A stretch of 64,000 nucleotides of DNA from Epiperipatus broadwayi (Eukaryota > Onychophora > Udeonychophora > Euonychophora > Peripatidae), in contig JAQFVV010012498.1 of the NCBI GenBank assembly GCA_028023455.1, positions 1,738,001 through 1,802,000 of the forward strand, given 5' to 3'. Shown here piece by piece: positions 1 through 15,173 of the stretch; the stretch's first letter is position 1, and each line of letters begins with the position of its first letter. Under the pieces are notes generated by a model that searched no databases, had not been told where the DNA came from, and saw nothing but the letters and a program-made list of their open reading frames with translations. The position numbers and the translations under genes were made by a program.

Positions 1-1
1 T

Positions 2-80
2 TCAGTTATTGATGTTCCATCTTCTTCAGGGACTCCCCTTACCTATGTATGGTTCCTTACTGTTGATAGAAAAAACATCT
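2..80 (+). CDS. possible partial coding exon cut by the window edge
   Basis: The frame starting at base 2 is open from the left edge and contains the stretch GTPLTYVWFLTVDR, a composition unlike translated AT-rich spacer. It is followed by a plausible donor (ATCT|GTATAAG) at 81; without splicing the frame stays open to a TAA near 135, but the composition turns AT-driven. The 'GTPLTYVWFL' wording loosely recalls PKD or Ig-like extracellular beta-sandwich repeats, which is only a resemblance. If spliced at 81 the exon ends in phase 1. No neighbouring exon could be joined to it with confidence. It could also be a chance open frame in a short GC-richer patch. Confidence 0.28.
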
Positions 81-240
81 GTATAAGAAAGTTAATAGTC
101 ATTTATACCGAAAAAATAAATATAAATGATTATTAATTAACAATTAAAAAAAACAAACAAATAAAATAAACTCTAAATAGTCAAATAAAAAATAAAGTTA
201 TAGATCATATGACCCCATTCTTTTAAGCTTATAAGATATA

Positions 241-888
241 AATAATGAGCATCGCTAATTGCTCTACAAGCTTTGTGATAAATGCTTAGCCAGAGAGAGC
301 TTTAAAATATCTCTGTCAGGAACCCCTGCCAAACCTCTGACTAATGGTTTCATGCTTTGACACTTTTCAGAGTGGTTCTAGGTAACTTCAGACACTAAAT
401 CTAAAATACCAACCCAAAGCCAGCATTTATCTAAAAGTTATCTATTGAGTAGAAAGTCTGAAATTTTCAGATACCTACATGTCTTCAAACCCAGCTATCC
501 AACTCAAATAGCTATATGGGGCTGAGACATCTTCAGCCAAACCATATATTATGTGATGTTATATTGCGAAGACTACTAATATATGGTTTGGCTAAAAATC
601 TCTCAGCCCCATATAGCTATTTGAGTTGAATAGCTGGGTTTGAAGACATGTAGATGTATGAAAATTTAAGATTTTCCACTCAATAGATAAATTTTAGATA
701 AATGCTGGCTCTGGGTTGGTATTTTTGGATCTAGTGTCTGAAGCTACCCTAGCACCTTTCTGAGTAGTGCCAAAACATGAAACCATTGGTCAGAGGTTTG
801 GGAGGGGGGTTTCCTGACAGATATTTTAAATGCTTTCTCTAGATAAGCCTTTATCACAAAGCTTATTGAGCAATTAGCAATGCTTATT
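241..888. repeat. long inverted repeat (foldback element)
   Basis: The left arm (about 241-551) and right arm (about 577-888) are reverse complements with scattered mismatches over ~310 bp, separated by a ~25-base loop. Matching landmarks are GCTTTGTGATAAA near the outer ends, the 'pattern CTGTCAGGAA...CCTCTGA' block, and GCCAAACCATATATTA (536-551) against TAATATATGGTTTGGC (577-592) at the loop. No open frame spans it. It fits a foldback or hairpin MITE, or two copies of a short repeat inserted head to head. No clear target duplication was found. Confidence 0.9.
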
Positions 889-4696
<3,808 letters not shown>

Positions 4697-7431
4697 AGAT
4701 GTAAAACTCAAAGAGAAGATAATTGATAAATCAAATAATTATTATATATTTACAAATTTATTACTTTAAAGTAATTTAAGATAGATAATTAGGATTTTTT
4801 AAAAAAGTAATTTTGAAAAAATATATTTAAAAGTTGTTAATTAATATTAAATAATAAAAACAAAAAATATTAATTATAATCCTTAACAAATCTTTGGGAG
4901 TGAATAAAAAGTTGTGAAAAATTAAAAGAAGATTCTCAATATCTGTATAAAAGAATGTTATAGATACATTTAAATATCATTAAATATAAAATCTATATCT
5001 AAGTTTAATAAAATGTAATAATTTTAAAATCTAATTAAAAACAATGATTAATAGTCTTAGTATAAATTGAAATGGCTATCTTGAATCTAAAAAAGAGTAC
5101 ATTATTTTAAGCAGATTGTGCATGTATGGGAAATGCAGGCTGATAAATATGAATATTTTAACAGAATTTCTTTTATGTGCTTTTATAAATTAATTTCAGT
5201 TATAATGTAATTTAACCAAGTTCCAATTAGTAACAGGCATTACTATTACTATCTAGTAATAGTATTTATGGAAAATGATTCAACTTTTACTTTAGTAGGT
5301 TTTTATAAAGGTTGTGCATCAGACATTAATATTTCTTATGTAAAAAACCCAGAAATATGACAACATCCTAGATATTTTCTAATATATAATACCTAATATC
5401 AAAACGCTAAAATAATCAATATAATAAATCAAAAAAGATAAATTTAAAAATAAATCATTAGCTTACTTGAATTAAAAATTCACTATCAATGATTTCCATG
5501 TCAAAGCAAATTTCTTAAGTGAAAAATCAATACAAATATATACTATACCATCTTCCCATAATTAAATTAATATTCTAATTACTTTTTATATAAAAGAAAT
5601 TTTAAACAAATTTTTATTAACAAAAATTTTTGAATCTTTTTAACATTAAGTTAGTCGGTTATGTGAAGACATTAAGACCAACAATATCTGCTATTAACAA
5701 CAGAAATCCATGTTAAACTTTTGATGGCAGGAATTGTAATTCAAAATAATTTCTAAGTACAATACCTAGAAGTTATAAACAACTGGAAATAAATAACAGC
5801 GTTTGGAACCAATGAAATTTAAAAAAAATAGAGGTGAAAAGTTTATATATACATGACATTTACATTTAGATTTTTTTGAATTTTCATATCTTTTTAAAAG
5901 CAAATTAGTCAAGTAAAATCTTTGTTGATATCAGAAAAACAAAGACAAAATAGAAACACTTCATCAAAAACATCCTTACAACATTTTATTACTTTTTTAT
6001 AAATGTAAGTTCAATTGAAATATTTTAAGAAATTTTTCATTATTTAAAGTTATGCTTTATTAAGATACCCATGAACAATTTTAATTTTTAGAAGAATTTT
6101 TATTTATTCAAAAATATTTTTAAAGACTTTAAACTAAAATAGGATCTTTTGTATTTGACAATTTTCTTCTGTTCATTTAATTTTTAGACTAATTTTGTTT
6201 AGTGAATTCATACCTTCAGAGAAATTGGTAAAAATTGGAAAGTGAAAGTAAAAAATAAAATAATATGTTATAAAAAATACAATCAGGAAATGTCTGTTAA
6301 GTAAAAGACAATATACATTATAATGTGTGGATTTTATTAATTCTTATAAAATCTGACATTTTCAATCTTTCACTATTGTATAAAATCTTTATTTTATACT
6401 AAAACTCAATAAGTTGGATTGGATTTTTTTTATTTTATTTTATAAATGAATAATATTCTAAAAACATGTGACTTTTTTTAAATATTTAAAATCTGACCTG
6501 TAAATCAGGTCAATGTATCATAGACATCATTAACTAAGATAATGTAAACAATCTTTCAGAAAATGAATGAATTATAATTTTTTTAAAGTTTTTTTTTTTA
6601 AAAATTGTGAATGAACAAACTTAAATTTATGATCAATCTATCAAATTCTGCTTTAAAATTTTATATATGTTTATAGTAATTACAATATTTGAAAAGATTT
6701 AAATGAACTATGTCATTTTTGACAAATAATGATGTAATAGATGCTGTGGTCTTTTTCTTTACATTATGGTCAAGTTATATTAACTTCTATTTCTAAAAAT
6801 AAAAGATAAATGAATAAATTGAATATGTACATGTGTATTTATTTTAAACAGGATAAGCTAATTAGTGTATAAAAGTAATCAAAAATATTTTGTAAGCAAG
6901 CAAAACATCATATTTCTTTTATTCAAAAAGCTTTGCATGACTGCATCAGTATGTACTAATTGAATTATAAGATATTAAAAAAAAGTACAAATAAATAAAA
7001 AATTAAGGTTATTAAAATTAATAAATTTGATAAATATATATTACTTACAATATGACAGCAAATTTTTTTCAGTTTGAAGCACTCTCATTGAATATAAAAT
7101 ATATAATTTAGTAATATGTAATCTTATTTATGAAACAAAATTCTCTGGGTTACACTGGAAGTGCATGCACACCCTCCCAATATTTGTTATAGTAAAGTAT
7201 TTCATGTATTAAAATAATTTTTCAAGTGCTACAAAATTTAAAAGAATTTATGAAATACTTTTCTTAAGTGATAGAAGGAAAATTACCAATTTAGTAGTGG
7301 TAGAAAAATAAAATCCCAGTAAAATGTTTCTATTAATGTTCTATTTATATCAAAACCTTAAATTTTGTATGAAGAGTTTAGAATCTGAAATTAGTGACTG
7401 CAAGTAGGAATGATAGCATAGATCCCAAAAT
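4697..7431. other. AT-rich spacer, nothing recognised
   Basis: Very AT-rich, with frequent homopolymer A and T runs and stops in all frames. No repeat boundary or gene was seen. Confidence 0.6.
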
Positions 7432-7439
7432 TAATACAG

Positions 7440-7801
7440 CAGGGATCCCCAACCCTATGCCTGCAGGCACTATGGTGCCCGCAGACCATTTTACGTGTAC
7501 CCGCCGCTATCCGAACATGATAAAAAATTATTTATCTGATACAAATAAATTTAATTTTTAAAATTTCTTATAAATTATTGTATTATATTGTAATCAAATT
7601 GTAGGGCATACTATACTTTTACGGCAAACGTTAATTATAAGTTAAAATTTTATTTTTGAAATAAATATTTTTTTGTACATTATGTGTATTATTAACAATA
7701 TCCAACTATAAATTTACATTGAAAAAATAAATGGTGCCCACCACCTGGTTGAAAAAATAAATAGAATGGGCTCTTAAGTGGAAAAAGGTTGGGGACCCCT
7801 G
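7440..7801. mobile_element. hAT-superfamily MITE (non-autonomous DNA transposon)
   Basis: The 362-bp element begins CAGGGATCCCCAACC and ends GGTTGGGGACCCCTG, inverted terminal repeats of 15 bp with one mismatch. It is flanked by a perfect 8-bp direct repeat, TAATACAG, at 7432-7439 and 7802-7809. An 8-bp duplication with CAGGGG-type ends is the signature of hAT transposons; the CAGGGGTCCCCAACC end resembles the Tip100/Zaphod branch, which is recalled rather than searched. The interior has no transposase frame, so mobilisation would need an autonomous partner elsewhere. A subterminal GGTGCCC motif occurs near both ends in the same orientation. Confidence 0.9.
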
Positions 7802-7809
7802 TAATACAG

Positions 7810-10800
7810 GATTAAAAACATCAAAATAAATAGAGAAGCTGTTATTTTCATGAAAAAAAAAATTAAAGAAAAAAAAGCATTATCCAGAATAAGTGTTTAA
7901 TTGCAATAAAACTGGATTGTTTTGATACATCAATGGCTTCAGAAGATTAAAGTATGATACTTCACTGTCCATTTTATTTAAAATAATAGTGCAACAAGTT
8001 TTATTAACACACCTACAACAAACATATATGTGAAAGTATTCTCTTAATTTATTACTAAATTATTATTTTTAAAAATTTTGTTTATATTATAATGTTAATT
8101 TGCATATGCATATTATATACATAAAAAGCATCTGTGTTGTAAATAGATGTGTATGCAGTAACAAATTTTATAATGGAAAATGTAACTTATTAAATGCTAT
8201 ACATGATATATGCTAAGAGAGTTTGGAATAAAATATAGTGAACAACATAGCTACACTATATTTGTTAGTATTAATTAGTAAAAATTTAGTTAAATATTAT
8301 AAATTTGATTAATATATTTAAAATAAAACATGTTGTTTTATTCAAAGATGTTTAAAAGAAGACAGATTTGTCTTTGATTATATATAAAAATCATTATATG
8401 ACACCAGACAAGTTAATGACCTTTAGGAATTTTTTACTACAAGACCCAAAATTTATTAAGTGGACATCAGAAAACTTCAATAACAAAAAAATATTAGAAA
8501 TGTCTAACAAATAATATTTTGTAAATATTCAATACCCATTCAATTTTTTTTTCAATTTTTTAAGCTATCATGGAATCGTTGGTATAATGGCTCAGGGCTT
8601 AATTATATTAAATATTAAAATAGCATTTATTAAAAGAAATTGTAACAAAAATGAAACTAAATTAGACAATTATCCAGTGGAACATTTACAATTAAATAAT
8701 GATACTGAAATTGAGTTAGATAGTGGAACAATTTAGAGTGAGTTTTCAATAGAAATTTTTTGGTAGCAAGTATGATTATCAGAATTTGTTATTATTATTT
8801 TGAAATAATAGTGATGCTGAAGTCTGATGAACTAAACTTAGTTTATATTCTGACCAGGAAAAATAAGACAAAACAAAACAAATAAAGCAATGTCATTCTG
8901 CCTATATAAAATAAAATTTCTGTGCTACAATAATCATTAACATCTTGCTAAATCTTTCAAATAGAAAAAATCTAAAAGCTGTAGTTAATTTGTAAAAATC
9001 TTAAATCTACAATAGTGGGTAGTAAAACTATTATTAGTTATGAATATTGATTGCAAATGATGTCCATTTATTTTTAGCAGGCAAGAAGAATGAAGATCCC
9101 AAAATAAAGTTACTTTTTGAATGATTTTCAATAAACTGAATATAAAACATAAACATAATTATAATACAACTTTCCCAAATGGTGAGAGAAATGTAAAAGA
9201 TCTTAAGATTTTTTGTCAAACCTGGAGATCTATGACATTATCTTTTAGTTAAATGTAAACATGGGACAACTGTTTATAGAAGTATAACATTTAAACTACA
9301 GGAGAGAATAAGATCTGATGAAGACTGCATAGTATAGTTGAAACAGTAATCAATAATAAAAAGTTTTTTTTTGCTGAAAAGTGAAAAGTGTAAGATTTTT
9401 GAAATTCAATATAATAATTGTATTTTTGTCTTTTACACTCAGCAGACTATAGAGCCAGTTGTTAATAAGATCAAACTACAACTATCACCAGAGTAACAAA
9501 ATATTATGTCTATGCAACTGATCAAATGAAATTTCACTTCTATCTCATACTGAATTTTTCAAATTGTTTATTTAGAAATTAATTCAATAACCCTTATTAA
9601 TCATTAATATATTTTCCCACTAATATTAAGTTAATTTTTTAACTTCTTAGTTAAAATAACTTAGATGTTCATTTATTAATCCATATTAGTTAGCTAGACT
9701 GATTGAGTTTGGTTATTTAAGAAAAAAATCTTATGATTGTTCATGACCTCAACAATTTTGAAAGTCTATTTATTCATGTTTGGGTCATAGGTAGATAAGC
9801 ATGATGGGTGAATAGATAACCACTCTTCTATGAAAGTCTTCATATTACATTTTTTATTAATAAATAAAAATTACTGAGAAATAATATAAACATGATTCAT
9901 ATAAAAATGGATTATTAATTACTAGAGAGATAAAAAAATTAATCCTAACATAATTATTTTTTGTTCTTAAAAAATTTGATTGCTTACAAAAATGGATTAA
10001 AAAGATAAGCAAATAGTTCTTGAATTGCTTTCTAACTGGAGAAATGAAAAAAAAAAAGAGAAAGAGATGCAAAATGTCACTGATGAGTTAAATGAATCGA
10101 TTATTACCTTCATATTTTAGTGCTGTAATGTTATGCATAAATATGTTTTTGTTTTCGAGAAAAAAAAATCATCAGTATTTTAAATTTATATTAATTAAAA
10201 TTGGACATTATGACGATGTAATTACATCTATAAATAATAAAATTATACGAAAGTTTTATTGAAAATCTATTTTTCTTTTTGTTTAACTTGATAAATTTTT
10301 GTTTTGTACAAGATTTTAGTCGATCAATAATTGTACATATTCTTTTTTTGTTGCATAAGTTTGTTATTATTTTGCGGAATAAAAAGTAGCCTTGTTATTA
10401 GCGAATGTATGAATGGAAATGTCAGTAGATTTTTTTTTTTTTTAAATTTCGTTAACTACTTTTTTATCCCCAGACAGAAATATCCACAAACAATTACAAA
10501 TAGCTCGAGGTAGTTCCTCTTCAAATAAATTGATTATTAAGTACAATCTTATTCATTTAAAGGAATTTTTCTTAATAATATTACAATTCCCATCTGCATG
10601 ACTTCTACATATTAGTAAATGCAATTTATAGAATAAAAATCAAAAAGCAGCTTTATAAATTGATTAATATATATATATGTTTGTAAATATTAAAATAGAT
10701 TACGAAATTCATTTTATAATGAAAATAATAATTTTGACAAAAATAAAATAAATGCAAACAATTAAAGAAAAAAAATCAATACATTTTTATAAACTGCGTA

Positions 10801-10842
10801 ATACAGTTTTTAAAAATATTTTATATTGCTTTTAAAAATGAA
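7810..10842. other. AT-rich spacer with one short open frame
   Basis: Apart from the weak frame at 8587-8736 (listed separately) I see no gene. Open frames on the minus strand at 9034-9219 and 9857-10072 are rich in F, I, N, K and L, as expected from AT-rich DNA, and are not called. Confidence 0.55.
8587..8736 (+). CDS. short open frame, doubtful (49 codons)
   Basis: ATG GCT CAG GGC opens a 49-codon frame ending in TAG at 8734. The frame is also open upstream through SYHGIVGI to a T-rich tract ending TTTTTTAAG, which could serve as a splice acceptor just before 8564. The first part is hydrophobic, while the end is acidic and polar (residues such as NDTEIELDSG). I do not recognise it. It might be a terminal exon of an unknown gene, or chance. 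Confidence 0.12.
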   Translation: MAQGLIILNIKIAFIKRNCNKNETKLDNYPVEHLQLNNDTEIELDSGTI

Positions 10843-10998
10843 CTAAAGAACGCGGCTAGTCATCCAAACTTGAATGTTTAATGACGTCATTGAAAGCCAA
10901 TTCCATCCAGGGATTGACTCGAGGAATCTTTTGAGTCTGCAATTGATCAAAAAACCAGCTGATCGGATTGACATCAAATCCTTATCTGTAGAAAGCTC
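10843..10998 (-). CDS. unrecognised open frame in a GC-richer island
   Basis: On the minus strand 51 codons are open between a TAA and a TAG within a patch clearly richer in G and C than its surroundings (about 10850-11030). The first ATG reads from 10974. The translation contains the pieces SIRSAGFLINCRLKRF and GWNWLSMTSLNIQVW, rich in W, R, S and G and unlike AT-driven noise. No family was recognised. Splice sites were not convincing. It may be a coding exon, a relic of a mobile element or a regulatory island that happens to be open. Confidence 0.2.
   Translation of the reverse strand, partial: ELSTDKDLMSIRSAGFLINCRLKRFLESIPGWNWLSMTSLNIQVWMTSRVL
10881..10890. promoter_or_regulatory. CRE-like palindrome
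   Basis: ATGACGTCAT contains the full palindromic cAMP-response element TGACGTCA (CREB/ATF family site). It lies inside the only GC-richer patch for several kilobases. A single site is weak evidence for regulation. Confidence 0.25.
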
Positions 10999-12544
10999 TT
11001 AATAAAATCAACAGTGAAATCTGTCCGCTTTTAATTCAATATCTAGAAATTTTTTTTTTATTAAAAAAATATTTGTATATAGCTAGAAATATATTGTCAC
11101 AGCAAGACCACTTACTTTTATTCTTAAATCTAGAAAGATTTCATATTTATTATATACTATATAAAAATAACTCTTAATTGTACATAAAATAGAATTTATT
11201 ATAATATGGACTATATTGTCATGATTTGATTAGATGCACTATTATTTTTCATCATCTTTAACAGCCACAGAAATGACTATAACCAGTAATTAGAATTATT
11301 TTTCGAGTAATTAAAGAGTAGATGGTATAAATACCCAATGTCAGTGTTACACTTAATGCAGAGATAAACCATGGTTTGATAAACTCATGATAACTAGGAT
11401 TTATACAATAATAAGTAAGTGAAGTAAAAGTTGAAGACAATAAAAAAGCACAAAAATCAATACTGAAAAAATTTCTTCTATCAAAAATAATACCTAATTG
11501 TTTATTAGTCAATATCACATCTTATACAAAAATGTGAAATAACTTTGATCAGGCATTCATTATTGCTTATTTACCCATAATTTTTATATGAGAAAAGCAG
11601 TAAGTTATTTGTAAACTATGCACCACATTTGATTCAAATCTGGTCAGAGCTTGCTTTTTTTTTAGATAGCCAAAATTTTCCAAAGTGAATTTAAAAGTAT
11701 TTTTAGGTAGTCAATTCATAGTGACAGTCTAGTCAGCCTAATTATTTATTGATAAAATAAATATTTAATTAGTTTTATGTAGATATAAACCAAAAAAAGA
11801 GAAAAATTATAAAAGCTGTCATCAATCAATAGTTGACTAGCCTGGTAGATGAGTTATTTACTATTTCACAATAAAGTAGAGAAAAAAAATAAACTATTGT
11901 CTTGCAATGGCCATTTACAGTTATTTAATTTTATATAGATGTTGGAAGATTTTTATGTTCTATTTATAGAATCTGATCTTTGTAGTTTAATTTTGAGGTA
12001 TTTTTATTTACCACTATTTTTCAAAGAGCATATTACATTAAAAGGTTTTTATGCCATGGAGTCCTATGGCTCTTTAATAAAACCTATGAATTCCTATCAC
12101 AATCTCGAAGTAGTGCTAAACATACTTAATATTTTAAATTATTTGTAACAACAATAATATCTCGTTTGTATTAATGAAATTGCTAATACTACATTTTGTT
12201 ATTCATAATTGAAAAAACAAACAATATTTTTAATAGATTATTAATGAAAATAATATGTTTTCCCCCTTAGGATTTATTTATCTATTGAAATATATTCTTC
12301 ACAGTCTTTAGAGTTCACTGATTTTAAGATCTACACTATTTTCCTAAATTTTTATATTTTTTGTTTTGTTTTTCAAAAATAAATAGACTATCTTTAATTC
12401 AAAATATCTTATTTCAGAGTTTTTTAGATTTGTGAATTTTCAAATTTCAACAATATTCTCTCACTCTTAATGTAAACCCAAACTCTGTTGAAAATTTAAG
12501 TAAACATTTATTTTACTGATTGTAGTTTTGTTTGTATATCAATA
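10999..12544. other. AT-rich spacer, nothing recognised
   Basis: Open frames at 11258-11518 (minus) and 11939-12148 (plus) have no recognisable domain and AT-driven composition, so they are not called. Confidence 0.5.
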
Positions 12545-12717
12545 CTTTTTGTGTATATATATATATGTAAATTTATAAATAAATATTTGAAAATACAGTA
12601 CTTAATAGTTTATAAAAAATATATGTATAACCATCACTTAGAAGCGCTTTCAACTAACTTGTAGCTTTGTCAACTATCACTTTTAAAAAATGTCAGCTTT
12701 CCCATAATTCCACGAAG

Positions 12718-12924
12718 TCAATCTTCCCATAATTCTGTGATCTTAACGTTTGCTGCTTGCCTATTAATTAAATCTTGCTTATATTTATAAATTAACATTG
12801 CCTCTTTAATTTTCCTTTTATTATTATTTCTTTCAGTTTCCAATATTTTTACGTTGTTATAATTAAAATCAAAACCATATACATATGATTTATTATGGTC
12901 ATAAAAAATTAATAAACAATTCAA
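12718..12924 (-). pseudogene. Penelope-like C-terminal tail, inverted partial copy
   Basis: The 68-codon minus-strand frame encodes the segment after the GIY-YIG domain: FYDHNKSYVYGFDFNYNNV, then an ERNNNKRKIKEAM block and LINRQAANVK near the end. It matches the tail of the neighbouring plus-strand frame almost residue for residue, so it is the left arm of the inverted repeat. It has no GIY-YIG core of its own and cannot be functional alone. Confidence 0.75.
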
Positions 12925-13301
12925 AAGATAAAACTCTATTGATAAATAAAAATTGTATCATTTACAAATGGACATGTAGGCATGGCAGTAAATATATAGG
13001 TGAATCGAGGTGCACATTGGAAAAAAGAACAAAAGAGCACATATTATTATTTAAAAGGGTTCAAAATACAAGACAAAATTTTAAAAATAATGATACTTTA
13101 TCAGCTTTTGTTTTTTATGACCATAATAAATCATGTGTATATGGTTTTGATTTTAATTATAACAATGTAAAAATATTGGAAACTGAAAGAAATAATAATA
13201 AAAGGAAAATTAAAAAGGCAATGTTAATTTCTAAATATAAGCAAGATTTAATTAATAGGCAAGCAGCAAATGTTAAGACCACAGAATTATGGAAAGATTG
13301 A
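12885..13301 (+). pseudogene. Penelope-like element GIY-YIG endonuclease domain (truncated)
   Basis: The 138-codon frame contains a GIY-YIG nuclease core as found at the C terminus of Penelope-like reverse transcriptases: IIY at residues 25-27, KYIGES at 36-41, the conserved arginine in LEKR at 48, and EH at 51-52. The tail has ERNNNKRKIKKAM and LINRQAANVK. Cys31/His33 may be remnants of the metal-binding residues typical of this family. In intact elements this domain nicks target DNA for insertion. Here the first ~15 residues come from the inverted junction and the whole reverse transcriptase is missing, so it is a 5'-truncated remnant despite the open frame. Confidence 0.85.
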
Positions 13302-13464
13302 CATCGTTGAACTATGGGAAAGCTGACAAAGCTACAAGTTAGTTGAAAGCACTTCTAAGTGATGGTTATACATATATTTTTTATAAACTATTAAGTACTG
13401 TATTTTCAAATATTTATTTATAAATTTACATATATTATTTTGAAGAAATACAGACATCGATTTG

Positions 13465-13469
<5 letters not shown>

Positions 13470-13501
<32 letters not shown>
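13470..13501. repeat. (TA)n microsatellite
   Basis: Uninterrupted TA repeats directly downstream of the Penelope-like remnant. Confidence 0.95.
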
Positions 13502-13504
<3 letters not shown>

Positions 13505-13918
13505 GCACACACATATACAAAATTCACTTATAATTATATCAGAACAAAATTTTTAATAAATTACTAAACATCACTCTCTCACTGATGAAACCATAAGCTA
13601 TAAATTAGTCTGGAGATATTGGATGTGAAGGCACTAGATAGTGATTTTATGCACAAACATTCTTGCTTTCATTAGTAACTCTGGCTTGCACTGGGTGGCA
13701 CTACTGTATGGAAAGTTTTGCCTTTGTTTCACAAAATTTTTATATAATAATAATTAAAAATCAAAATAATTCTTTGTAGTTTTGTCTTGAATAATAAAAG
13801 TTTTTAAATGAAAAGTATTCAGATGAATGAAAGTCTGTCTATAATAATAATAAACAGTTCATTATTTTTACCAGTAGTCATTAATTTTATTTACATTTAA
13901 CATAACTTAAATAAATTA

Positions 13919-14712
13919 TGTAGCTTAAACCACAGCACATGCACTTTAAAGATAAAACACTATTTAAACTGAATACTCTCAATTTCCAAACACAAGATAA
14001 AGTTGTTTTAAAAAGATAGAATGGATCCACTCTATCTTTTTTACCCAAGATATGTATGGGTCAATCTGAAGCATTTGGAACTGAGAGCATGAAGATTTTG
14101 ATTAATCACTTTAAATTACTAATCATATGATTTTTATTAATGATGCTTACAAAATTTTAACAATTTACAATACATCATTATTTAAAGTGATTAATCAAAA
14201 TCTTCACACCATCAGTTCCAAATGCTTCAGATTGACCCACACATATAGCTTGGGTGAAAAAGATAGAGTGGATCCATTCTATTTTTTTAAAAAGACTTTA
14301 TCTTGTGTTTGGTAAGTGAGAGTATTCAGTTTAAATAGTGTTTCATCTTTAAAGTGCATGTGCTGTGGTTTAAGCTATGTTATTATTTATAATTTATATA
14401 AAACCAATGTGTTATATGAGTAAAATATTTACATATGTTTAAGATTTTATCTAAAAATGACATATCATAAATTGTTAAAATTTTGTGAGCATCATTAATA
14501 AAAATTATATGATTAGTAATTTAAAGTGATTAATCAAAATCTTCATGCTCTCAGTTCCAAATGCTTCATATTGGCCCATATATATAGCTTGGGTTAAAAA
14601 GATAGAGTAGATCCATTCTACATTTTTAGAAGGACTTTATCTTGTGTTTGGAAATTGAGAGTATTCAGTTTAAATAGTGTTTCACCTTTAAAGCACATCT
14701 GCCATGGTTTAA
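13919..14712. repeat. three-arm foldback repeat
   Basis: Arm A (about 13919-14175) begins GCTTAAACCACAGCACATGC. A partial reverse-complement copy follows at about 14185-14384, ending GCTGTGGTTTAAGC. A second reverse-complement copy lies at about 14460-14712, ending ATGGTTTAAC. Each contains GATTAATCA near the inner end and a GATAGAGTGGATCCA-type block in the middle. Thus A pairs with either downstream arm. The open frame at 14127-14315 lies across arm junctions and is not a gene. Confidence 0.85.
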
Positions 14713-14870
14713 CTGCTTCTGGTTATTAAGCAGATGTCCCATTCATCTTATTTGATTTACTGAAATGTTGTTTTATTTTTTTATTGACATAAAAACTATA
14801 AGCACGACATCAACAGAAATATGGGCATTTTATACATCTTTTACATAGTTTTTTAAGGCTGTCTTTAAAA

Positions 14871-14898
14871 AAAAAATCCAATGAAAATTGGATTTTTT
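14871..14898. repeat. 12-bp perfect hairpin with GAAA loop
   Basis: AAAAAATCCAAT, GAAA, then ATTGGATTTTTT: a perfect 12-bp stem with a GNRA-type tetraloop. It may be chance in AT-rich DNA. Confidence 0.6.
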
Positions 14899-15173
14899 AT
14901 TAATTTTTTTCATAATCAGTGCATTTAATTTTTTTAGGATCAATTTTGTAAATTCCACAAAGTGATAAAGACAGAAAACTTTTATAAGCCTAAAGATACA
15001 CTTTTATCAGGTTAAAAATATGCTGATTCACAAACAAGGCCTTCCATGAAGTCTAAACATAATCACAGAATATTGGGCTTGTAAGTATACAACTTAATTT
15101 TTTTAATTTTTTGAATAATATATATATATTTTTTTAATTATTTGAAAAAATAATTTAATTTTTATTAATTTGC

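Larger units (their letters stand above)
12545..13445. mobile_element. Penelope-like retroelement fragment in inverted (tail-to-tail) arrangement
   Basis: The 3' coding end and 3' UTR of a Penelope-like element occur twice as reverse complements: left arm about 12560-12900, right arm about 13118-13440. The unique centre holds a GIY-YIG core. Matching flanks include GGGAAAGCTGACA and ACTTCTAAGTGATGGTTATA. The left arm carries an extra ~20-bp stretch around 12672-12692 bounded by TGACA. Penelope-like elements commonly leave inverted partial copies next to the main copy, which fits. The right side runs into a (TA)n tract from about 13471. The reverse transcriptase domain is absent, so the copy is severely 5' truncated. 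Confidence 0.8.

Noticed and set aside
9308-9345. Hammerhead-ribozyme-like string CTGATGA ... GAAAC
   Set aside because: The core words are present and a short stem can form between them, and ACTGT upstream could pair with ACAGT for stem III. However, stem I does not pair next to the core and an extra base sits at the start of stem II. It does not make a credible hammerhead.
14127-14315. Open frame near the foldback arms
   Set aside because: It spans the loop and arms of the three-arm inverted repeat and has no family resemblance.
14939-15023. Candidate exon (acceptor TTTTTTTAG, frame with KFHKVIKTENFYKPKD)
   Set aside because: The acceptor is good, but the only donor in phase is a poor GTTAAA, and the strong GTAAGT at 15079 lies beyond an in-frame stop.
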